Part shown: one piece after another, positions 11,540-20,411 of the stretch
Layout of the letters: the number at the start of each line of letters is the position of its first letter
How positions within the stretch are numbered: position 1 is the stretch's first letter
Assembly: GCA_029204225.1 (NCBI GenBank)
Contig: CM055106.1
Coordinates: 15,068,393-15,132,392, forward strand
Origin: Diphasiastrum complanatum
Taxonomy: Eukaryota > Streptophyta > Lycopodiopsida > Lycopodiales > Lycopodiaceae
Direction of reading: 5' to 3'
DNA length: 64,000 bases
Notes under the pieces: generated by a model
Database searches by the model: none
What the model saw: only the letters and a program-made list of their open reading frames with translations
What the model was told of the DNA's origin: nothing
Program-made: the position numbers and the translations under genes

Positions 11540-12660
11540 CTAATTACAACTGGATAACATGAGTTTTCTATAACAAGATTCATTGTCTCCTGCAGGAAAT
11601 GCATTATCTCCATTGGGGAGATCTTCAGTCACTTGAACTCCAGTAATCACTACAATCAGATATCGAATTGACGCTTGCCCTTGTTGAAGTCTCGTATATA
11701 TCTGTTGATTTTTGGTCTCCATTGCCTTGGTCTGTATTGTCCTTGTCTTAGCATATTTGGACATGTTCAGAAGATGATTTGATCAAAGCTTTGCTGCAAC
11801 AAATCTAAGTGAACTAATGTCGCATGTTTGAATTGGTTGTGGCAAAGGTTCAATCAGGTCATCTTTCTGAACTTATCCAAAAAAAACCATGGTAAAGACA
11901 AGGCAGACCAAGGCTATGAAAAACAAACATGCTAGAAAATCGTAAAAAATTAAAGATGAATGAATCATAACCTGAATTAATAAAAGAAAAACAAACAAGT
12001 AAGAATGACCATAGAAAACTGTAAATATATTTCTATTAAAATTTTTAGTACATGTGTCTCATCCACATCAAGTGAGACGAATTTTTTATCAGTATCGACT
12101 ATCTATGATCTCTAAATGCATTTCTCTATTTGGAAGTAGCTTGGGTGGAGAACACTCTGCCGCTGCAACTGGATATGAATTTTTGATCACAACCTTTATG
12201 GTCTCCTGCCTGAAATAGCCATGAATTGAAGAAGAAACAATGATACATCTATAAACAATGGGGTCTGGAAAAACTCCATCCAGTACTGAATTGTCCCACC
12301 TCCTACATTGTCACCTATCATTTTATCCCTACTTTATAATTCACCTGTATCTAATTTAGAAAGAAGAAGACCAGCATTGGTCTTTGGCATCTTAAAATTG
12401 TATCAAGGACCTGAAGCTTTAAGATATGTGTTTAACAATTGGTCATACTGTACATATTGAGGAGTATTTACAAAGGCAAGTGCATGGAGTGACAGAAGTA
12501 ATACAGATAAACCACAAAAAGAATTGTCATTCAAAATTGATTCTACCTTTACATTTACAAAATCATAAATCATTTCCTAGAACAAAAGGTGGGGAACTGA
12601 TATTTATGGGTGTAGGAGGAGGCCGAGATTTTGAAGGAGGATGAGATTTATTAGGAGAGG
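11540..12660 (-). other. Exon-like minus-strand ORFs of unknown function in element X
   Basis: Three open segments can be read. One is 12,070-12,300, with DGVFPDPIVYRC...GYFRQETIKVVIK and KLLPNREMHLEIIDSRY then a stop. A second is 11,540-11,870, with KDDLIEPLPQPIQTCD, a stop, then MSKYAKTRTIQTKAMETKN and a stop. A third is a Pro/Ser-rich tail at 12,570-12,660, with SPSPNKSHPPSKSRPPP. I recognise none of them. The Pro-rich tail could be the original C-terminus of the H3-like gene beyond the LTR at 12.7-13.5 kb. This is inference. Confidence 0.3.
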
Positions 12661-12732
12661 GAGATTTAGCAGGAAGATAAAAATGGAGTTCTGGAAGGAG
12701 AAGAAAGAGACTGAGGAGACTTGGGAGGTGAT

Positions 12733-13515
12733 TGTTGTGAAAAATGCAAAAATAAGCTTGGTAGAGGCCAAAAATCTTGTATATAGATAAACACACAAGT
12801 GTGGAGCCTGTTCCCACGTGTGAAAATAGTGTACTTGTCATGTACCATAATCATATAGGTTGTACATATGATTTAATTCAAGTTCTAGTGGCTAAAAAGG
12901 CCAAAAACTAGTTTTCTAGATATATGACACATGGCATCAATCTATTGATTGCATGAGCCAAATATTTTGGTTAGGTGTCATATCCCATGTGTAGAGGACA
13001 GCTCACACGTGTGGAATAAGCTGAAGTAGGCGAATTTTGAATTCTAGAAGATTTCCAAGTAGATCTCCATATAGAAGAAAAATGGACCAAAAGTGCTCAA
13101 AATAGAAGGTTTAGTCCAAGTGTCAGTTTTGCATGATGAATCATCATATGACAAAGCACCTTCACACATGTGGGATCAGAGGGATGATCAGTACCACGAG
13201 CTCCCACTTATTGTATATATAGAGCCACATTTGGCCATAATCAATGTGAGACACCAATCTTGGTTTTGGAAGCAATTTTGAGTGATTCTCTCCATTTGTC
13301 TACATTTGTTTTGATTGTTTTGAGGTTCTATCAATGTGTACTTGATTTTCAGGTTGGAATCCGTACTCAGACAGTGTTTCACACGTGTGAAACCATAAAG
13401 TACACCTACCTTCAATTAATGATTGTTCTTATTAGGATTTTGTGTCTAGAATTGATCTAGATTGATCTTAATCTCAAGTAGATTGATAGATCAAGTAATC
13501 TGACAACCAATCCCT
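12733..13515 (+). repeat. LTR-like insertion between the H3-like ORF and its downstream sequence
   Basis: It carries hallmarks of the local LTR group: CCCACGTGTG and CACACGTGTGG cores (near 12,811, 13,009), a TATA-like GTATATATAGAGCC near 13,213 and the palindrome TTTCACACGTGTGAAA near 13,380. It probably begins near TTGTGAAAAATGC (12,734) and ends near 13,485-13,515. I could not find a TSD, so the limits are approximate. Confidence 0.55.
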
Positions 13516-13523
13516 CTTGAGGA

Positions 13524-14149
13524 TCAGATTAGGATCCACTCTTGGTCCTTTTTGTACTTTTTGCACAATTGCCTAGCAGATAGAATCTCGTCCAGAGGAG
13601 GTGGCTTTGAAAAATCCCTTACTTTATTAGGAGGGTTATGAGACCTCCTCTTCTTTGAAACACTCCCGCTCTGTATACGAAAAACAAACCGGGATGGTTG
13701 AGATTTTCTTCGTTTTCTCCTCTCTGAATCTTGTTTTGGAGGAGAGGAAGGAGCAAGTCTAAAGTACTCTGCAAATTTGTCATATGTGTCTCGTAGCCTG
13801 AACACAATGTTGAAATCCTTGGGCATGATAGTCACCCTCTTGGTATGGACAGTTGCAACAACAATATTTGAAAAAAATTTTACTTGAAAATTCTCATATG
13901 CAGTGTGCAACGTCTCTATTGCCGTCACAGTCCATTTCACATCTGCAGATAGACCTTTTGTAACCTGTCTGATGGATCTCTGTATGTGAGCTTTCAGAAT
14001 CAGAAGATTATTGGTCTTCTGTAGCTTCCAAATATCCTTGAGCCAGGGTGGGTCTCTTCTTCTGCCCTTTGGCCTAGGAGGAGGTGGTGGTGGACGAGGC
14101 TTGGGATTCCATCAGGGTGGACTCGTGTTGTTGGCTTAGTCCACACCAT
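13524..14149 (-). CDS. Histone H3-like protein carried by mobile element X
   Basis: This is a divergent histone H3, the core histone that pairs with H4 in nucleosomes. On the minus strand, after a proline-rich tail (PRPPPPPPRPKGRRRDPP), one reads WLKDIWKLQKTNNLLILK (alpha-N), HIQRSIRQVTKG (alpha-1), LSADVKWT (loop 1), VTAIETLHTAYENFQVKFF (alpha-2), then VHTKRVTIMPKDFNIVFRLR (loop 2, alpha-3). Alignment to canonical H3 needs no gap over about 90 residues. Loop 1 lacks the extra residues typical of CENP-A, and KRVTIMPKD and the preceding His are kept. A basic C-terminal extension of about 70 residues (RRKRRKSQ, VSKKRRSH) follows, which normal 136-residue H3 lacks. The ATG at 14,149 gives MVWTKPTTR, but a one-base frame slip near 14,108 separates it from the core. 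The 3' end runs into an LTR insertion, so this copy is probably a damaged gene. It is divergent from the gene at 15.28 kb. Confidence 0.88.
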
Positions 14150-15260
14150 TGGTATCCAATATCGAATCAATGCGTGATGAAGGAAAACTCAGGATCAAAA
14201 ATAAGGTCGAGCGCGTCGAACCGGTACTTGAACTTAATCAAACCGGTAGCTGGTAGCAGATGGGCACACGCGAATAAAAGCAGATCGTAGGAAGGTTGCT
14301 TCAAACGCGCTGAATCGATATCACATGGATGTAGAGAATGATAAGAAATTTAAGAATTACACTAATAATTACTTCAAGATATTCAGGGGCTTGTCAATCA
14401 AATCAAATTAAATATCCATCTTTCATCAAAATGATTAGTCCATTATGGTCACATCTACAATTAATTCTACAAAAGTATGGTCACATCTACAATTTACTGC
14501 TGAAATTGACAAGGTTAAGCTATAAATATTCAACCTTGTTTTATATCCAATCATTATAAATTTGAAAAATTACAACGGCCATTATTTCATCCAATAGCAA
14601 ATCGACGTGCATATACTGCATGTGAAAACCAGAGAGGCTATTCTCACGTGCTGAATCGATATTGGAAGATAATATGAATGATCAAAGCTTGACTCGATAG
14701 ATTCTCGTTAGCTTTGGACAATATGAAGAGTCTATCGAATCAAGCTTTGATCATGTATAATACCCTCCAATAATTTTAAAACTTTTCCAAAATCTTTTTT
14801 TCCTACAATAGCGATTCGACGCGCGCAGTCCAAGTAAAAAATCACTGTCTTCTCCAAAGGCGCGCTGATCCGATATCTAAGATGCACTGAAAATATATTG
14901 GAACGCATTATGAACGTCTTATGAAAATGTTCTTAATAAACATTATCTCAAAAGAAAAAATCTCATCTTTACGGTGCTTAAATAGGACGAGAGTCTGTAA
15001 TAATTCTTCTCATACACGTTTTTCAATGATGACCATTTAATATTTATTTATTATTTGTTTAATGATGATTTGGTGAGGCTAGTGATTGACTATTTAATGT
15101 ATTCTGATGCGAGTACAGATTCTAGGGTCAGGGCTAATGATAATTCGTAGAATCTAGTGATAGACTATTTAATGTATTCCAATGTAGATACAAATTTGTC
15201 TCACTCTGATTGGTGGATAAATACAAGCTGTGTTCCTCAATTCATTATTTGACAAATGTA
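14150..15260. promoter_or_regulatory. Divergent intergenic region of X with iterated ATATCGATTCAGCGCG motifs
   Basis: About 1.1 kb lies between the H3-like gene (leftward) and the acidic-tail gene (rightward). It contains at least six copies of a motif around GCGCTGAATCGATAT, in both orientations: near 14,157, 14,207, 14,304, 14,592, 14,650, 14,812 and 14,861. The same layout occurs at 32,180-33,622 in element Y. Candidate roles are a shared promoter, transposase or replication-protein binding sites. A pair of TTGATCATG/CAAAGCTTGA-type inverted segments lies at 14,680-14,757. Confidence 0.6.
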
Positions 15261-15279
15261 TGGCTTTGATTAACAAGAA

Positions 15280-15731
15280 TTGGCTAAAAATATGGATGCT
15301 ATTGAAATAGATGCCTTTGGTATGAGACATGGAGGCGTCCGTGGTGTATCAGCCGGGAAAAAAGATGTGTCTCTATCTCATTATTTGAAACACTTTCAAA
15401 ATAATGAGATTTGTATATATCATTCATCTTTTAATCCATATGCAACCACTGTCATCATGGCATCAAATCATTATTAGTTTGTTTAGGAGGCCATAAGTAC
15501 ACAAGAGGAACATATAGAATAATTTTTGTGAAAAGGGATTTGGCTATTAAAATATTGGGTTATACTCCCAATGAGACTACAAAAAGATCATCTGCAATGG
15601 CCCTTTATTCGGGTTCCATTGATATGAGCAAAAGGAAAAATTTGGAATTTTTGGATCCATATGAAAGGATATTATTCCTTCATGACAATACCATCCGTCT
15701 GAATCTTGAAGAAGATGATGATGATAACTAA
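15280..15731 (+). pseudogene. Second gene of element X (acidic-tail protein), 5' exons deleted
   Basis: It is the homologue of the C-terminal exon at 30,607-31,045 in element Y. It reads AIEIDAFGMRHGGVRGVSA, SLSHYLKHFQNNEICIYHSS, LAIKILGYTPNET, SSAMALYSGSIDMS, FLDPYERILFLHDNTIRLN and ends LEEDDDDN. A frame break occurs near 15,470. The function is unknown. It is convergent with the transposase, whose last codons extend through its 3' end on the other strand. The AUG at 15,292 follows upstream sequence that in Y lies about 1.36 kb away, so the N-terminal exons were lost by a deletion at about 15,290. Confidence 0.7.
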
Positions 15732-15739
15732 ACAATTTT

Positions 15740-18700
15740 TTGTAATAGATTTTTGATATATTACAAGGATCTCTCTTTTGTTATGAATTTGAATGCCTTT
15801 CGAAATATTGTAATAAGGCAAGTTTTTAGCTTGATATCTAAATTGTGCTCTTCTATAAACCCACTGAAAAAGTTGAACTAAATATTTATTTCTTGAATTG
15901 TGTCCTCCATGATTTGTTACTCTATGAAATGCTTTCCTTGCTTGCCAATGAGATTTTTCCATGCCTTGTGATGACCAGATACTTAAGCTCTCATATTCCT
16001 TTGCAAAATAAGTTGCATGATGAAGAAGGATGTGCTGCAAACAATAGTTTTGATTAGTTACATCAGTTGAAAAAAATATAAGCCTAAATGAGAAAAGTAC
16101 CAGATAATGATATAGATTAGCACCATGTAATGAGTAACGTTGTCTTTTCCCCAACAATCATGTACAGATTTTACAAATGTGATGTAATGATTTTGCAAAG
16201 TCCTCATATCTTCTGATGATAGATTTTCTTTTCTGATAACACCTATGAGTTTGTCTACTTGGTCCACACTTGTCTAAGTTGGTCCACACTTGTCCCTTTT
16301 CAACTCGATTACTTCCAGTGTTTGTGTGGCTTGGACAATTTCTCTCCAAATTTTGTATCTGACACTTGAATCTTTGCATGTGTGATTGGATAAGAATCTT
16401 CTTACTTTAGCACCTCCAATTGATGGCTTATTAGGAACGTTTCCTTTTTCTTCGAAGAGTTTGTCACTTTTTTCAATAGTGACATTTCCTTTATGTAGTC
16501 CTGCATTTGATAGAACTATTTCCAACCTCGTAATTGTTGCTTTAGCCACAGACTCCGGTTTATGATTCCATGCTAGTAGAATATGCAGGTAAATAAGTTT
16601 CTCAATAATACAAACCTCAGCATGCAATGTGCATATTCGAACATTTTTTAATGGAATTGGCAAAACACTTTTCGTATTTGGATCTTCAGCTTCTCATGTT
16701 GGGCCAATGTTTGTTGGTCGTCCCAAATTCATATTGTAGCAATCCTTCATGCAATAAAGACATGGATGCTTTGATGTTGTCCCATGAGAGACATTATACA
16801 TACATTTTAATGTTTTCAAATCCCCTGCAAGGTGCCATAAAATTTGAAAACTTCCATGGTTTTCGACTGTAAATTTCTCACCCTCCAAATGTCTCTGTAT
16901 AATATCGCCATAATTTGTTCTTGAAAATATCCATGAAAGTATTTTATGGTCTTCTTTCAAGACCTGCAGAGAAGCAAGTAATGCATGACATGTCAATAAA
17001 AACTGGCAAGGTATGAATTGTTAATAATGATATTCTAAATTAAAATTGAAATGTATACCTGGAATGTCGCCAACCACCATATGTGATTTTTCGATTGAAC
17101 ACTAAACGTTCGATCATTTGTATCTGAAATTTTTTTCATCAAAGTGACACTCACTCGTTCCAACTTCTGACCCTTGATGATTTCATATTCATCCAATTTT
17201 ATCACAATAATGATCTTTCCATTTACTTGATGTTTGTCTAGTTTATAGAATCGAATAATGTATTTTAGAACATTTTCAATATCAAAGAAAATATTATTGC
17301 AATCATTGTAATTGAACTCACCATATTCTGATTTGTATAATTTAGTTATATGAAGTTGTTGGCCGACTACTTTGAACATTCCATCATTATTATTATTTCT
17401 TGCTAATCTTACCCGATATGGAACGGAAGATACATTTTCTTCACCATCACTTGGGAAAAAGCTTCTTTAACTATTCTAAAAAAAGTAGAATAAGCATTTC
17501 TGCTAATTCCAGATACATCACATGCACCTTGTATCACATTTGCATCCAAGTATGATTGAACCTTAATCAAAACAGTCTCTACAATTTATTTTTCATTTTT
17601 TCAAGCCGAGCATTTTTTATCATTTCCTTTGCTGACTTTCTTGGTAAAACATGACTTAAAGATGATCCAATGCATGAACAATCTATTAAATAGTTCTTTG
17701 CCACCAAACATGATTTGCAACAAACATATGAAACTCAAATTATGTTTAATAAATAAATAATTCATGTTATTAAGTGCAAATCAAACTTAAATGACATATA
17801 CAAATCAAATAAACAGTTTATATGACAACATACTTGAATGCTCGAATTCTTTTGTTTTGATTGCGCTACGTGTAGATAGGTCATCAATATTCTTCATCGG
17901 TACTCTCTTTCTTTTTCTCTTCATCATTGTCTTATTGATAACTTTTATATCAACATCAGATTTTAAACTCTCGGGTCGCAACTTTTACATGGATTCTAAC
18001 ATTTCTTGGTTTGATCCACGAACAGTCGTGATTGTAGCATTCAACTCTAGCATAGCATTCTTGAGTACTGCATTGTTTTCAGCACTAGCGTGTTGCACAT
18101 AAGGAAGCAATTGCTGATTTGCATGTTGCAATTGTTGATTAGAAAACTGTAATTGCTGATTAAGACAAGATATGCTATGCATTCCAATATCACGCAACCT
18201 TTGACAATATCCAAGTAATCCGCTATTTCCTTCACATACATATCTGAGAAGATGAGGGACACAAATTGGTAGTTGGATCATTAGGATAAATTGATTTGTC
18301 CACCCACAAATCTATATTCATATGATTATTCATTCTCAATTCTCTAACTGGTGCAACAGTATTCTCTACAACTTTCGTATTTTTCTTAATAATTGGAGTG
18401 CATTCCATCGGAAGAGCAACATGGAAATGGAACATTGCCATTGTCAAAAGCTACAATCATGTAAATGCATCAAACTACAGTAAATCAATATGAATAGATC
18501 TAGCATACCTTACTTTTGTAATGTTTATGTCACATTGAAAAATCGCCCCGCCTCATATTTCGCTATAAGCATATAGTGATTTCAAAAGTTCTGCCACTCC
18601 CACTTCAGTTTTTGCATTGAGCACACCAAGAATTTCAGTCTTAAATCTCTAGTCCCGAATTTTGGAACGAGCATGAAGAGAAGTCATTACATCTTATGCT

Positions 18701-18740
18701 TACCTAACTATTGTCTGAAGTTAACCATACTAGTTAAAAG
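15740..18740 (-). pseudogene. Putative transposase of element X (GDLK / CxxC / EKSHWQA type), spliced
   Basis: Exons read on the minus strand from 18,740. They give SLHARSKIRD and LLKSLYAYSEI, then FHFHVALPMECTPIIKK, INHM-type sequence and NQQLQ-rich heptads (18,100-18,200). Next come FGGKELFNRLF, VQSYLDANVIQGACDVSGIS, and VVGQQLHITKLYKSEYGEFN. IIVIKLDEYEIIKGQKLE contains a candidate catalytic Asp. After an intron (17,058-16,967) follow VLKEDHKILSWIFSRTNYGD, LWHLAGDLKTLKCMYNVSHG and SKHPCLYCMKDC, then ICTLHAEVCIIEKLIYLHI. After another GT-AG intron (about 16,150-16,036) the last exon has HILLHHATYFAKEYESLSI and SSQGMEKSHWQARKAFHR. GDLK, a CxxC pair and the late EKSH fit a DDD/E transposase of the poorly described KDZ-like kind known from animals, fungi and algae. 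That family placement is tentative. Stops and frame slips are present. Confidence 0.65.
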
Positions 18741-18969
18741 TCGGGCAAGGCCGAAAACTGAAAAAACGACGACCAAAAGTTACCGATTTGCATTCTCTCT
18801 CTACATAACCTCTCTCTAAAGTAAAATTTCTTAAAGGGCCCATTTTGAGCCCATATTTCCCCTAATGTTAAGTATCAAAATCCGCTGCTAAATCACAGAA
18901 CAAGAAGACAATTACTCTATCGGCTAGTAGAGTCTTGTTTTTGTGGAAGCTTATCAGGCTACAGAAAGA
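18741..18969. other. Copia 5' leader remnant between element X and PBS
   Basis: There is no ORF. It joins element X to the PBS/LTR of the copia at 18,970. The X/Y homology ends at TTAACTTCAGACAATAG (complement at about 18,712-18,728), so the X border is probably here or slightly left. Confidence 0.45.
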
Positions 18970-19782
18970 GCTCTAATACCATGTTGGAAAGAGGGCTGTT
19001 GAAAGATAACTCGAAAAGATGTAAACTCGAATGAAAAACATTCGTGCGCAGTGGAATAAGCTATCTCCCTCTTTCCTCATGCATGACTACGCCTATCAAT
19101 TTCGAACAAAACATTAGTGATACAAATTAAGTTCTATATGATTACGTAGCCAAATATTAAGCATCAAAACATCAGACAAGAAATTTGTTGCGAAGAGCTA
19201 GACAAATTATTAGTCGCGAATTAGTTAGACTAATAATAAGTCGCGAAGAGCAGACAGCCAGACTAAGCAATTAAAAAGTCAGACAGAACGTAGAAAAGCA
19301 TTGTAGTATTGACACAAATCTGAACGTAGAACCAAACAGAGCTATAATTAAATTAAGTATAACGAAATATAATGCAGTGAGCACAAAAAAGTAGCGGACA
19401 TAACCGCGTGTTTCACAAAGCTAGTCACAATCTGTAAAGGTGATGAACCTATTACTGACAATCCATCTAGAAGAAAGAATCAATGCACGAAGGCATCTAC
19501 AATGTATGTCTCTGAATTACAAGTCATGTTTCATTCTATCCTCTGTTATTTGAATACTCAGATGGTATTCAATATATACATAAGTTTTACAGGTGTGCAG
19601 ATGAAGGAGTTACAAAAGTGGTTGTGTTGTTTGTGGGAGATCGTGGCTGCTATAGTTGTCAAATATGATTGCACAATGAGCGTGAGGAGGCCGTGACTTC
19701 AAGCTTCGCTAAAATTTACACTGGTGAAAATGCGAAAATTGTGACACTCTATCCAATGTCTTAGAAAGTCATTTGTAAGTAA
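18970..19782 (-). repeat. copia 5' LTR with primer-binding site, right member of the pair flanking X
   Basis: GCTCTAATACCA at 18,970-18,981 is the complement of a PBS TGGTATTAGAGC (initiator-Met tRNA, one change). The LTR begins at 18,982, TGTTGGAAAGAGGGCTG. It is collinear with 8,443-9,240 and stops at about 19,782, before the TG/GA repeat, so its other end is truncated. With the LTR at 8.4-9.4 kb it brackets element X. Confidence 0.8.
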
Positions 19783-19809
19783 ACGCCAAAAGAGATGGAG
19801 GTTAGAGAG

Positions 19810-19978
<169 letters not shown>

Positions 19979-20029
19979 GCTTTAGATTAGCAAGATTGAA
20001 TATTCAATACAAAGGAGATGGTCTTCTTT

Positions 20030-20335
20030 CATAGTTGAGAGGAGGACCCTGGCCTCAAAATCCTATTGGTCCATTTCTGCCTCCCTAACTATTCAAACCT
20101 AAAAAAGAGTGGGAACCATCCAAAATTGGAGGGAAACCCAACTTTATTCACTAACTTGACATTTAGGCCCTGCAACATTAAAAGTCCCGCAAAAAGTCCG
20201 AAAGTCCTTTTATTAACTTTCAACTAATCAAATTTCTATGTGATCATCGGGTTGGACTTACACACGTAGGGTGCCAAATCCCTATCACTTATTAACTAGT
20301 CAGGGTTGCCTCGGGATCCGCAAACCCTCCAACAA
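20030..20335 (-). repeat. Fragment of the same LTR as 25,022-25,753
   Basis: It matches 25,460-25,753: AGAGGAGGACCCTGGCCTC, then ACATTTAGGCCCTGCAACA, ending CCGCAAACCCTCCAACA. Only the half next to the polypurine tract is present. Plus-strand gypsy sequence follows without a PPT. Confidence 0.8.
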
Positions 20336-20411
20336 TGACGTTGTTATCCAGTTACCATAGCCACATCGAGAACCCACGCAAAGTTCTCACTTCTTTGAAG
20401 GACCCGCTAAA

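Noticed and set aside
13524-14149. CENP-A (centromeric H3) identity for the H3-like protein
   Set aside because: Loop 1 has canonical length and the KRVTIMPKD segment is canonical, while the gene is tied to a mobile element. A host CENP-A is not supported.
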